The position numbers and the translations under genes are program-made. A stretch of 64,000 nt of DNA from Streptomyces flavotricini. GTDB lineage: Bacteria; Actinomycetota; Actinomycetes; Streptomycetales; Streptomycetaceae. A model generated the notes under the pieces. That model ran no database searches, was not told the origin of the DNA, and saw only the letters and a list, made by a program, of their open reading frames with translations. Shown piece by piece: positions 7,955-15,889 of the stretch; the first letter of the stretch is position 1; every line of letters begins with the position of its first letter. The DNA is taken from positions 255,437 to 319,436 of the forward strand of contig NZ_JAINUL010000001.1 of the NCBI RefSeq assembly GCF_020639365.1. The letters run 5' to 3'.

Positions 7955-8392
7955 TCAGTCGCTGTCCGCCGCGGGTTCAGACGCCAGGGCCTGCAGGACC
8001 GTCAGGGTCTCGGCGCGCGGTGAGGCGGCGAAGAAGGCCGCATCAACGGCTTCCACCACCGCGATGGCGCGAGGGGCGAGGTCCGCGCCCTCGGGGGTTG
8101 CCCGGAGCCTCTTGGCGCGGGTGTCCGCGGGGTCGGTCTCCCGCTCGATGAGGCCCTTGGTCTCCAGGGTGCGCAGCACCTGCGAGGTCATTTTGACGTC
8201 CGTGCCGGCCTGCCGGGCCACGGCCTGCTGGTTGGGGTGCCCGCCTTCGCGGTTGAGCCACCAGGTGCAGGCCAGCAGGACGAACTGCACGTGCGTGAGT
8301 CCGAGGGGCGCCAGCGCCGCCGCGACCTCACGCTGCCAGCGCAGCGTCGCGTGCCAGAGCAGGAACCCGGGGCTTGCGCCCGGAGTCAGCAT
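7955..8392 (-). CDS. MarR family transcriptional regulator
   Basis: The protein of 145 residues has a MarR winged helix: LTHVQFVLLACTWWL, then the recognition region VARQAGTDVKMTSQVLRTLE and the wing RETDPADTRAKRLRATPEG. The ATG at 8392 overlaps the stop of the upstream SRPBCC gene by seven bases, so the two are co-translated. The long palindrome ahead of the pair is its probable operator. MarR proteins of this kind usually respond to small phenolic or oxidant ligands; the ligand here is unknown. Confidence 0.88.
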   Translation of the reverse strand: MLTPGASPGFLLWHATLRWQREVAAALAPLGLTHVQFVLLACTWWLNREGGHPNQQAVARQAGTDVKMTSQVLRTLETKGLIERETDPADTRAKRLRATPEGADLAPRAIAVVEAVDAAFFAASPRAETLTVLQALASEPAADSD

Positions 8393-8805
8393 CGGGCCTC
8401 CGCCCGTCGTGCCAGCGCGACCATCGTCTCCGGCCAATCCGCCGTGATGCCGGGACCCACCTGCGGGCCGACCTCGTCGGCCGAGGCGCCGGTGATCTCC
8501 ATGCGGTAGGCGATGCGCGCCCCGCCCTGCTGGGCGGTCACGCGGTGCGTGGTCCGGAACAGCAGTCCCGCGAAGCGTGCTTCGTCAACGAACACTTCAG
8601 GAGCGCTGACCTGGGCCAGGGTGAGCTCCACCGGATCCTGGCCGGCCGGGTGCATGGTGATGCGGGTACCCGCGACGAACGGACCCGTGGCGTCGATCTT
8701 CTCGATGTCCGCGTTCCAAGTGCCCCAGTTCGCCACGTCCACCCATTGCTGCCAGACCGCCTCGGGCGCGGCGGTGGTGTCGACACTGTGCTCGTACGTC
8801 CACAT
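8386..8805 (-). CDS. SRPBCC (START/polyketide-cyclase-like) family protein
   Basis: This 139-residue protein starts MWTYEHSVDTTAAPEAVW, the standard SRPBCC opening, followed by WGTWNADIEKIDATGPF and a C-terminal amphipathic helix. The fold forms a hydrophobic ligand cavity; many members are lipid or polyketide binding proteins with no catalysis. I place the start at 8805 rather than 8838 because the longer frame would start inside the 41-bp palindrome. First gene of a two-gene operon with the MarR regulator. Confidence 0.82.
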   Translation of the reverse strand: MWTYEHSVDTTAAPEAVWQQWVDVANWGTWNADIEKIDATGPFVAGTRITMHPAGQDPVELTLAQVSAPEVFVDEARFAGLLFRTTHRVTAQQGGARIAYRMEITGASADEVGPQVGPGITADWPETMVALARRAEARC

Positions 8806-8822
8806 GACGGTTCCCCGTTCCT

Positions 8823-8863
8823 CATTTATTCTTCGCACAGATTATCTGCGCGAAGAATAAATG
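8823..8863. promoter_or_regulatory. 41-bp near-perfect palindrome, probable MarR operator
   Basis: The left half CATTTATTCTTCG (from 8823) matches the reverse complement of the right half CGAAGAATAAATG (to 8863). The inner half-sites CACAGAT and ATCTGCG around a central T differ at only one pair. Such long A+T-rich symmetry is striking in this G+C-rich DNA. It lies 18 bases upstream of the SRPBCC-MarR operon start and likely covers its promoter. Binding by the MarR product is inferred. Confidence 0.8.
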
Positions 8864-8877
8864 TCCACCAGGGGCCG

Positions 8878-9456
8878 TCACAGGCCGGGGGCACCCCACA
8901 ACGGGAACCAGCGGCTCAGGTCCTGCTCGATGCGCAGGTCGTCCTTGATCACAGCGCTGGCCTGGAGTTCCAGCGGATTGTCGCGCGTCTGTCCGGGGAG
9001 CGGTGCGAATGGATAGAAGGTGCCCCGTTTGTACAGGTAGACCAGGGCGAGGGAGCGCAGTTCCGCGTCACGGAAGGAGACCAGTGAGCACAGGAGCTGC
9101 GCTCCGAACCCGCCGTCCTGCAAGGTGGTGTTCACTGCGTGCAGGTCGCCGACCAGTGCGGGCAGCTCCTCGGGGCTCCGGCGGGAGACCAGCCACGAGT
9201 AGCCGTAGCCGTCACGGCTGAACTCCACAGGCGCACCCGCCCGTTCGGAGTCGGCGTCCAGCAGGTCCCGCACCTCCCTCCGGATTTGCGAGAAGGCCCC
9301 TCCTTCGGTGGACGAGAAGCAGACCGAGCCCGTTCCGGTGGGGGTGAAGCCGATGGCCGCCTGGAGGGTCACGGCGGCCGAGGGCAGGCCGAAGAGCTGG
9401 TCCAGGTCGGGCTGGACCGGCTTGGAGCGCCCGAGCAGGGAATCCCAGAAGCCCAA
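8878..9456 (-). CDS. pspAB: PspA-associated protein PspAB
   Basis: The sequence GFWDSLLGRSKPVQPDLDQ and the following LFGLPSAAVTLQAA are characteristic of the actinobacterial PspAB family. Its genes recur beside pspA or htpX, suggesting a role in envelope-stress response; the biochemical function is unknown. I chose the TTG at 9456 because family members begin at this point and AGAGG lies upstream. A GTG at 9486 would extend the protein by ten residues and overlap htpX. It follows htpX directly on the same strand. Confidence 0.82.
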   Translation of the reverse strand: MGFWDSLLGRSKPVQPDLDQLFGLPSAAVTLQAAIGFTPTGTGSVCFSSTEGGAFSQIRREVRDLLDADSERAGAPVEFSRDGYGYSWLVSRRSPEELPALVGDLHAVNTTLQDGGFGAQLLCSLVSFRDAELRSLALVYLYKRGTFYPFAPLPGQTRDNPLELQASAVIKDDLRIEQDLSRWFPLWGAPGL

Positions 9457-9472
9457 GGGGATCAGCTGCCTC

Positions 9473-10393
9473 TCAGGGTGGGCCACCGCCCGGTCCGCCG
9501 AGTTCGGCGGCGAGCGCGGCGAGCGCCTCGAGCCGGCGCTCCAGGGTGGGGTGGGTGGAGAACAGGTTGGCGACGACCGTTCCGGGGCCGTGTGCGGGGG
9601 TGAAGAAGAACGCGTTGAACGCCTGCGCGGTGCGCAGGTCCTCCGTCGGGATGCGGGCGATGTCCCCGCTGACCTTGGTCAAGGCGGACGCAAGGGCGGA
9701 GGGCTTGCCCGTGAGCATGGCGCCGGCCCGGTCGGCGGCCAGTTCGCGATAGCGGGACAGGGCTCGGATCAGCACGAAGCTGATCGCGTAGACGAGGGCG
9801 GAGACGGCCATCACGGCCATGAAGACGACGGCGGTGTTCTGGTCGCGCCCCCGCCCGCCGAACAGCTGGGAGTAGAACGCGAACCGGACGACGAGCCCGG
9901 CGATCACGCCCAGGAACGAGGCGATGGTGATCACCGCGACGTCCCGGTGCGCGACATGGGAGAGCTCGTGCGCGAGAACGCCTTCGAGCTCCTCCACGGT
10001 CAGGCGGCGCTGCAGCCCGGTGGTGACGCACACCACGGCGTGGTCGGCGTTGCGGCCGGTCGCGAACGCGTTGGGCAGGTCCATGTGCGAGACGGCGACC
10101 CGGGGTTTGGGCATGTCGGCAGTGGCGCAGAGCCGGTCGATGATCCCGTGCAGCCCAGGCTCCTCCTCGGGCGTGACGAGCCGGCCGTGCATGGCGTACA
10201 GGGCGATCCGGTCCGAGTACCAGTACTGTGCGCCCAGCAGTGCGACGGCGATGACGACCACCAGCACGGTGGATTTCAGCAGGGCGATCAGCGCGGCGAC
10301 GAACGCCACGTACACCAGTCCCAACAGGAACATCGTGAGCGCCATGCGGGCGGTCAGCTGCCGGTCGGGCTCGAAACGACTGCGCATCGCCAT
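9473..10393 (-). CDS. htpX: Zinc metalloprotease HtpX
   Basis: This 306-residue integral membrane M48 peptidase degrades damaged or misfolded membrane proteins. Two N-terminal membrane segments (about residues 17-60) precede the HELSHVAH zinc site (His142, Glu143, His146), then two more hydrophobic segments and RELAADRAG carrying the third zinc ligand. The start at 10393 (MAMRSRF) places the first membrane helix at the usual distance; the longer open frame is non-homologous. It forms a tight unit with pspAB, fitting a membrane-stress function. Confidence 0.92.
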   Translation of the reverse strand: MAMRSRFEPDRQLTARMALTMFLLGLVYVAFVAALIALLKSTVLVVVIAVALLGAQYWYSDRIALYAMHGRLVTPEEEPGLHGIIDRLCATADMPKPRVAVSHMDLPNAFATGRNADHAVVCVTTGLQRRLTVEELEGVLAHELSHVAHRDVAVITIASFLGVIAGLVVRFAFYSQLFGGRGRDQNTAVVFMAVMAVSALVYAISFVLIRALSRYRELAADRAGAMLTGKPSALASALTKVSGDIARIPTEDLRTAQAFNAFFFTPAHGPGTVVANLFSTHPTLERRLEALAALAAELGGPGGGPP

Positions 10394-10753
10394 CACCCCG
10401 GAATCCGCACGATCATGATATCGCCTCCCGGTGGGTCCGGCTCCGTGGAGGGCCGGGCGACGAGGGTACGTGTGACCCACGGGGCGTCGTCGCGCATCTA
10501 CTGGCCCCGGCCGAGGAGGCACCTGTGCCGGTGGTCGTGCATTGCCACGGCGCCGGACCCTTCATGGGCAACCACCTCGGCGGGCGCGACCCCAAGACCT
10601 GCGGCGCAACTCCCGCCTACGCCCAAAGCCATACCGGCCCGCCGCCCGCCCGCACCGCCACCGTCCAAGGCGACGCCCCGGCCCGGGCCCAGCCGGCCAG
10701 CGGGCCGGCGGCGTCTGCCGCGCGGGAGGCGCAGCGGACGCCGCCGGGTTCGG
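10394..10753. other. Intergenic gap
   Basis: These 360 bases separate the htpX start from the end of the metallo-hydrolase gene. A GTG at 10525 opens a plus-strand frame (PVVVHCHGAGPFMGNHLGG), but it soon becomes Pro/Arg-rich and I do not recognise it. The region must contain the htpX promoter; no clear operator is visible. Confidence 0.45.
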
Positions 10754-11545
10754 TCAGTCGCGGTTGCCCAGGTCCAGGCGGTCGGCGAGGCCGGCTGCGG
10801 TGAAGGCCGCGACCAGCTGGTCACGGCCTTCGGTGAAGTGGGCCCAGCTGTCGTAGTGGACGGGGACGACCCGGCGGGCGCCGAGGATCTCGGCGGCTTC
10901 GGCGGCCTGGGCGCTGTCCAGGACGAGCAGTTCGCCGTCGAAGAGGACGGGGAAGCGGGGTGCGCCGGCGAAGAGGATGGCGGTGTCCACGGGGGCGTAG
11001 CGTGCGGCGATCTCCTTGACGAGGTCGAGGGAGGCGTTGTCGCCGCTGATGTAGACGGTGGGCAGTCCTTCGCCGGTCAGGACGAAGCCGATCACCTGCC
11101 CGGCGATCGGCTCGATCTCCTTGCGCGGTCCGGGGCCGTGGATGGCGGGCACGCCGGTGACGGTGACGGTGCCGCCGCCGGGGCGGTCCAGCTCGATGGA
11201 CTCCCAGTCGGCCAGGCCCTTGGCGTTGGCTCCGAGGCGCTGTCCGCCGCCGGGGGTGGTGAGGGTGAGGGGGACGTCGGCGAGCAGGGCCCGGCCGGAG
11301 GTGTCGAGGTTGTCGGCGTGTTCGTCGTGGGAGAGCAGGACCGCGTCGACGCGGCCCAGGTCATCGGGGCTGCCGGTCGAGGGTGCGGTCTTGACCAGGA
11401 GCGGGGCGCCCGGCCTCCGGTAGTCGCCGGGAGCGTCGAAGGTCGGGTCGGTCAGGAACCGCAGACCGCCGTATTCGAAGAGGGCGGTAGGGCCGCCGAA
11501 GACGCGGACGGAGAACTGTTCGGGGGTGGCGCCGGTGGCAGTCAC
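10754..11545 (-). CDS. MBL-fold metallo-hydrolase
   Basis: This 263-residue protein has the UlaG/YtnP-like beta-lactamase fold. Metal-ligand elements include LLSHDEHADNLD (the HxxxHxDN variant), GVPAIHGPG, TVYISGDNASLD and a late VVPVHYDSWAH. The substrate is unknown; members include lactonases and phosphodiesterases. Translation starts at GTG 11545. It is divergent from a CGNR zinc-finger regulator, and operator-like repeats sit between the two starts, suggesting direct control. Confidence 0.85.
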   Translation of the reverse strand: MTATGATPEQFSVRVFGGPTALFEYGGLRFLTDPTFDAPGDYRRPGAPLLVKTAPSTGSPDDLGRVDAVLLSHDEHADNLDTSGRALLADVPLTLTTPGGGQRLGANAKGLADWESIELDRPGGGTVTVTGVPAIHGPGPRKEIEPIAGQVIGFVLTGEGLPTVYISGDNASLDLVKEIAARYAPVDTAILFAGAPRFPVLFDGELLVLDSAQAAEAAEILGARRVVPVHYDSWAHFTEGRDQLVAAFTAAGLADRLDLGNRD

Positions 11546-11556
11546 GAAACATGCAC

Positions 11557-11611
11557 CTCACGGATAGATGATTGGTTATCCGTGAGTCAGCCTAGGCAGT
11601 TCTCACGGATA
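11557..11611. promoter_or_regulatory. Three CTCACGGATA half-sites between the hydrolase and CGNR genes
   Basis: CTCACGGATA at 11557-11566 and its exact reverse complement TATCCGTGAG at 11577-11586 form an inverted repeat with a 10-base spacer. A third exact copy lies at 11602-11611 in direct orientation. They fill the short divergent promoter between the metallo-hydrolase and the CGNR regulator, the expected place for that regulator to bind. Confidence 0.75.
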
Positions 11612-11657
11612 AAGGCAATCTCTAACGTGAGCATCATGGAAAAGGCGGGGTTGTAGC

Positions 11658-12260
11658 ATGAGACCCATGGACGAGATCGCGACCGCTGAACCGCCGCCCG
11701 CGCCGGGCGCCGAGCAGTACCCGGCACTCGACCTCGCCAACAGCGCCGTCACCCTGCCCGGCGGGCACCGCATCGATTTCCTCGCCACCCCCCGTGCCGC
11801 CGAACAGTGGCTCGTCGACCGGGGCCTCGCCCCCTCCGACACCGGCCTGATCGAGACCTGTGCCGGCCGGCTGCGCTCCCTGCGCGAACAGATCCGCGCC
11901 CTGCTTGCCGCCCGTACCGCGGGGCTGCCCGCCCCTGCCGCCGCCCTGACCGCCGTCAACGACGCGCTCACCCGAGCCCCTGCCGCCTCCCTGCTCCACT
12001 GGGACCCGGACCGGGGTCTGTACCGCGAGGCAGCCCACCCCGTCACCCAGATCGTCGAGCACGCCCTCGCCGTCCTCGCGGCCAACGCGGCCGACCTGCT
12101 CACCGGGCCCGACGCCGAGCGCCTCACCGCCTGCCGCTCCGCCCCGTGCAGCCGCTACCTCCTGCGCCACGGCCGCCGCCACTGGTGCTCCACCCGCTGC
12201 GGCGACCGCGCCCGCGCCGCCCGCGCCTACGCCCGCCGCACCCGGACCGACGCAGACTGA
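11658..12260 (+). CDS. CGNR zinc-finger transcriptional regulator
   Basis: The protein of 200 residues has an N-terminal ABATE-type ligand-binding domain (LDLANSAVTLPGGHRIDFL onwards) and a C-terminal CGNR zinc finger: CRSAPCSRYLL, then WCSTRCGDRARAARAYARR. The usual Asn of the CGNR signature is Asp here. Such proteins are stress-related regulators in actinobacteria. The start at 11658 is followed closely by another ATG at 11667. It is divergent from the metallo-hydrolase and probably represses it. Confidence 0.85.
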   Translation: MRPMDEIATAEPPPAPGAEQYPALDLANSAVTLPGGHRIDFLATPRAAEQWLVDRGLAPSDTGLIETCAGRLRSLREQIRALLAARTAGLPAPAAALTAVNDALTRAPAASLLHWDPDRGLYREAAHPVTQIVEHALAVLAANAADLLTGPDAERLTACRSAPCSRYLLRHGRRHWCSTRCGDRARAARAYARRTRTDAD

Positions 12261-12291
12261 CCCGTACCCGCGACCACACCCGCGGCATCCG

Positions 12292-13737
12292 TCACGGCGC
12301 GCCCGGCACGGGTCGCGATCCGACAGCCGCGGCCGCCGCCTCGGCCTCCCGCACTACGCGGCTCGTGTCGACGTCGACGAGTCGGCCGCCGAGTTTCAGC
12401 GGACGTCCGTCCACGAACACGGAGTCGACGTTCTCGGGCCGCCCGTTGAAGACGATCTGACCGACCCACTCGAAGCGCGGGGCGAAGTTCAGGGCAGCCG
12501 GGTCGATGATGACCACGTCAGCCCGCTTGCCCGGAGTCAGGGAACCCACCCGGTCGTCGATGCCGATGACCTCGGCGCCGCCCAGGGTGGCCATCCGCAG
12601 GACGTCCTGCACTTGGGGGAAGACCCCGGCGTCCCCGGCGTGGGAGCGTTGCAGGCCGATGGCTGTCTTCATCAGCGCCTGGAAGTCCGAGGTGTCGTTG
12701 GTGCCGCCGTCCAGCCCGAGAGCGACCTTGACGCCCCGGCGTCTGAACTCCGAGAGCCTCATGACGCCGGAGCCCAGACGCATGTTGCTCAGCGGGCAGT
12801 GGACCGCACGCGCGTCGTGGTCCGCGAGAGCGGCGATCTCCTCGTCGGTCAGGTGGACCGCATGGTTGATCATGAGCCGCGGCCCCAGCGCCCCGATGTC
12901 GGCGAGGACCCCGATGGGGTCGTCCGCGCGCTGCTCGGGGCGTTCCAGGACATGGGAGTTGAGCATGACTCCCATGTCCTGGGCGGCCTCCCAGTGCGCG
13001 CGGTTGAGGTCCTGGGCCGACCGTGCCGCGTGCGTGGCGACCTGGAAGGAACCAAGCGGCACCGGGTCGACGAGGTCCTTCTTGACCTTCGCGACCAGAG
13101 CCCCGTCGGGCTTGGGCGGAAACATCGCGTAGGTGAACCGCACCCCGGTACCGGCCAGGGCCCGTACGTAGCTCTCGATGAGGTCGAAAGCGAAGATGTC
13201 CACCCAGTCCACGAGAGTGGTCACACCCGACTGGACGGCGTCGAGGGCTGCGAGGCGCACGAAACTGTGGAGCGCCTCAGGGGTCAGCCGGCCGCGCGCG
13301 GGGCCGGTGCAACGCTCGAACCAGCCGAACAGGTCGCCGTCGGTGCAGCCACCGCGGATCGCCGCCTGCCAGAGGTGGGTGTGCGTGTCGACGAAGCCGG
13401 GCATGACCAGCTTGCCCGAGGTGTCCACCACCGAGGCGCCGGGCGGAACCTGGAGGCCGGTGCCGACCGAGGCGATGACTCCGTTCCGCATCAGTACGTC
13501 GGCGTTCTCCACCAAGCCGAGGGGGCCGCTGCCTAAGGCGGGGTCCATGGTGAGCACGAGGGCGGCGCCCCGGAGCAGGACCGTACGGCCGACCGGGACG
13601 GGTCGGTGGGCGAGGCTGCCGCGGGGGGCTGAGCGGGCAGTGACACCGAGGAGGAGCGGTGCGGCCGCGGCCGCACCGAGGCCGGTGAGGAGATCGCGGC
13701 GGCTGCGGGCCGGCTGCGGAGTGGGGTTCGACTGCAT
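12292..13737 (-). CDS. Tat-exported amidohydrolase (ATZ/TRZ-like deaminase family)
   Basis: The 481-residue protein begins with a twin-arginine signal (SRRDLLTGLGAAAAAPLLLG), so it is probably exported folded. The mature part shows the amidohydrolase metal site FVDTHTHLWQ, a later HVLERPEQ region, INHAVHLTDEEI, HCPLSNMRLGSG and LGLDGGTND, typical of the cytosine deaminase/TrzN/adenosine-deaminase-like group. Substrates in this family are heterocycles with an amino or chloro leaving group; the one used here is unknown. It converges on the CGNR gene. Confidence 0.85.
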   Translation of the reverse strand: MQSNPTPQPARSRRDLLTGLGAAAAAPLLLGVTARSAPRGSLAHRPVPVGRTVLLRGAALVLTMDPALGSGPLGLVENADVLMRNGVIASVGTGLQVPPGASVVDTSGKLVMPGFVDTHTHLWQAAIRGGCTDGDLFGWFERCTGPARGRLTPEALHSFVRLAALDAVQSGVTTLVDWVDIFAFDLIESYVRALAGTGVRFTYAMFPPKPDGALVAKVKKDLVDPVPLGSFQVATHAARSAQDLNRAHWEAAQDMGVMLNSHVLERPEQRADDPIGVLADIGALGPRLMINHAVHLTDEEIAALADHDARAVHCPLSNMRLGSGVMRLSEFRRRGVKVALGLDGGTNDTSDFQALMKTAIGLQRSHAGDAGVFPQVQDVLRMATLGGAEVIGIDDRVGSLTPGKRADVVIIDPAALNFAPRFEWVGQIVFNGRPENVDSVFVDGRPLKLGGRLVDVDTSRVVREAEAAAAAVGSRPVPGAP

Positions 13738-14053
13738 GGCGTAGTACCTCCCGGGAACTCAGAACGGAAGGCCCGCCCGGACGACGCGGTGACGGAGCGT
13801 CGAGCAGAGGCAGGAGGTTACACGCAGCATTCCCAGACAACGGGCCTTCAATAGGCGTCCGCGGAAAACATTTTCCGTTATGACCGCCGTTATGACCGTG
13901 CGCCGTTCCCGACGGCGCCGGCGGGGCGTACCGGATCGGGGAGCCTTCTTCGCCGGGGACTGGTTGTGGGCCGGCGTGGAGGCGGCTCGCGCCCCGCCTG
14001 CAGCCGGCCCTCGAACCAGTCCCCGAAAGCGCCGCCCGCGGAGCTCTACGATC
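13738..14053. promoter_or_regulatory. Intergenic region with palindrome and direct repeats at 13862-13898
   Basis: The 316-base gap between the divergent amidohydrolase and isochorismatase-like genes contains CGGAAAA-CA-TTTTCCG at 13862-13877, a perfect 7-bp-arm palindrome. Two direct copies of GTTATGACCG follow at once (13877-13886 and 13889-13898). These look like regulator sites for one or both genes. The rest of the gap shows no conserved frame. Confidence 0.5.
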
Positions 14054-14548
14054 ATGGCCATGACCACCGCCTTGATCCTCATCGACCTCATGCCGCGCAT
14101 CATCGGGCTCCCGCTCGCACCGCACTCGGGCGAGGAAGTACTGGCGCGCTGCCGCGCGTTGGCCACGTCATTCCGGGCGAACGGCCGGCCGGTGGTACTG
14201 GTCCGGGTGGACCGCCCGAACGTCGCCGAGCAGCCGCCCGGCAGCGGCTTCGCCGACGACCTGGTCCGGGACGGCGACATCGTGCTGGTCAAGCGCACCA
14301 TCGGAGCGTTCTACGGCACCGATCTGGACGCGCAGCTGCGCGAACGCGGTGTGGACACCGTGGTGTTCGCCGGCCTGGTCACCACGATGGGCGTCGAATC
14401 CACCGCACGGGCCGCCGCCGACCACGGCTACGAGCTCGAGTTCGCGGCCGACGCGATGTCCGGGCTGGCCGCGGACGAGCACGAGTTCACCATCTCGCGC
14501 ACCTTCCCCCGCTTCGGCGAGGTACGGAACACCGCCGACTACATCTGA
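14054..14548 (+). CDS. Isochorismatase-fold protein lacking the usual Cys
   Basis: The protein of 164 residues has the isochorismatase fold with triad Asp (ALILIDLMPR, D11) and Lys (IVLVKRTIGAF, K80). The nucleophile position reads GLVTTMGVESTAR, with Gly at 113 instead of Cys, the same change as in the homologue at 2587. The ATG at 14054 has GGAG ten bases upstream; a second ATG is at 14060. A strong hairpin follows at 14734. Function unknown. Confidence 0.8.
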   Translation: MAMTTALILIDLMPRIIGLPLAPHSGEEVLARCRALATSFRANGRPVVLVRVDRPNVAEQPPGSGFADDLVRDGDIVLVKRTIGAFYGTDLDAQLRERGVDTVVFAGLVTTMGVESTARAAADHGYELEFAADAMSGLAADEHEFTISRTFPRFGEVRNTADYI

Positions 14549-14733
14549 CACCGGCTCCCCCGCGGACGGCCGTACGATCCCGCCCCGCCCGGAATCCCCC
14601 CGGCAGAGCGCCGGGCGCGTCCGGCGGGGAAGCCGCCCGCCGACCGTTCCGCTTGGTTGGGTACCCGCCAGTAGGGCTCCAACAAGGCCTGGTTGCAGTT
14701 GTCTTGACTGACCGCCAGTGATGTTCGCAGCCG

Positions 14734-14758
14734 GGCCGGGCCGCTCAGCGGCCCGGCC
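14734..14758 (+). terminator. Hairpin terminator
   Basis: GGCCGGGCCGC pairs perfectly with GCGGCCCGGCC around a TCA loop, and the sequence then runs ACTCTTTCC. It lies 186 bases after the isochorismatase-like gene and just before the next ORF, separating the two transcripts. Confidence 0.6.
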
Positions 14759-14785
14759 ACTCTTTCCGGAGACGCGAGCGCCGCC

Positions 14786-14995
14786 GTGCTCCCCTTCGAT
14801 CGGCTCGTGGTCGTCGAGGTGCCCGGACAGGGCGACTACGAGACGCTCCGGCCCGATGTGATCCTCGCGTTCCACGCGTTGTGTCTCGTGAGGGACGACG
14901 GTGAGTGGTTCATGGGACAGCTCGACCATGACGGCTCGGTGATCTGCTGGGCGTCCTACGGATCGGACCTGGCCGAGGCCATCCGCGGTCTGTGA
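14786..14995 (+). CDS. Hypothetical protein
   Basis: This 69-residue protein starts at a GTG soon after the hairpin at 14734. Its sequence (FDRLVVVEVPGQGDYETLR, then WFMGQLDHDGSVICWASYG) suggests a small beta-rich soluble domain. There is no signal or membrane segment. GGAG is 14 bases upstream, which is a little far. I do not recognise a family. Confidence 0.5.
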   Translation: MLPFDRLVVVEVPGQGDYETLRPDVILAFHALCLVRDDGEWFMGQLDHDGSVICWASYGSDLAEAIRGL

Positions 14996-15219
14996 ACGAC
15001 ACCCCGCACCTTCAATGGACCGGAAACGCCTGTGCCACCGCTCAAGCAGCGGCTCCCTCGGCCGGCGCTTTGCACTCGCGGTGGCGCCCACACTGCCGAA
15101 GCGCGCGAGCCGCACCACTCGTAGTCCTTCGCGATGCCGGTTGCACATCCCGACGAGGACGTCCGGGATCAGCGCACCCTCGCCCCCCTGGCAGGCGAGC
15201 ACGGACTACGCTCCGCAGG

Positions 15220-15615
15220 ATGGAACGCGCAGAGGTACTCAAGCGGGTGATCGGCATCCTCACCGAAGCCCAGGACATCCGCCGGGCCATCGAATCCGGA
15301 CAGGACGACGATGGCTTCGACGACGCCCACGGAGACGGCGACGACCCCGCCGCGAGGGCCGGCGTGGCCACCACGCTCCTGAACGAAATGCTGCCGTCCA
15401 TCAGCGTGCCGGCCGACGCGACTCCGCAACAGGTGGCTGCGCTGGTGGCCGAAGCGCTCGGTCCGGCCCTGCACACCATGGTCTCCGGGTTCAGCCTGGC
15501 GTTCACCAGCCTCGCGATCGCTCACGACAGCGGCCGCACGGACGTCACCTCGATCGAGGTCCTCCGGGAACTCGCCCTGGAAGTCGAGGCGGGCACCTAC
15601 GACGAGGGGGCGTAG
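15220..15615 (+). CDS. Hypothetical protein
   Basis: This 131-residue protein from the ATG at 15220 opens MERAEVLKRVIGILTEAQD, has an Asp/Gly-rich acidic stretch (about residues 30-45), and continues with helical segments (VATTLLNEMLPSI, ALHTMVSGFSLAFTSLAI). It appears soluble and mostly helical. The longer open frame upstream is Arg/Pro-rich and unlikely to be coding. No family recognised. Confidence 0.55.
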   Translation: MERAEVLKRVIGILTEAQDIRRAIESGQDDDGFDDAHGDGDDPAARAGVATTLLNEMLPSISVPADATPQQVAALVAEALGPALHTMVSGFSLAFTSLAIAHDSGRTDVTSIEVLRELALEVEAGTYDEGA

Positions 15616-15689
15616 GAGCGCAACGGTCTGCGGGCAGAGCGCCGCCCGAAGGGCATCCGGCCGCTCGGAACGCGGTCGCCCTTCCGTGC

Positions 15690-15707
15690 GTCTACAGCGC
15701 AGTAGAC
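15690..15707. promoter_or_regulatory. GTCTAC/GTAGAC dyad upstream of uppP
   Basis: GTCTAC (15690-15695) and GTAGAC (15702-15707) flank six bases. A TATAGT resembling a -10 element follows at about 15710. The dyad resembles the TACA/TGTA-type sites of BlaI-like repressors, but no such regulator gene is nearby. It probably belongs to the uppP promoter. Confidence 0.4.
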
Positions 15708-15889
15708 GGTATAGTCGGCCCGTGGCGTGCACCCCCGGAGTTCAACTGCGCTACGGGGAAAGGGGTCCGGGCGCGACGGCGATGCCGGGCGGCCTCCCGC
15801 GCCGCCCGCCGACCCCGCGCCCCCGGCCCGCCCGGCGGGGGTCTCCGCTTGACCAGCAGCAGATCGAACCAACCCCAGGGACGGACGCT

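Noticed and set aside
10525-10803. ORF starting PVVVHCHGAGPFMGN
   Set aside because: The opening looks protein-like, but the frame becomes Pro/Arg/Ala-rich at once, has no ribosome site and matches no family I know.
9308-11656. Plus-strand open frame of 782 codons
   Set aside because: It runs antisense through PspAB, HtpX and the metallo-hydrolase, all of which have clear motifs; it has low-complexity composition and no family pattern.
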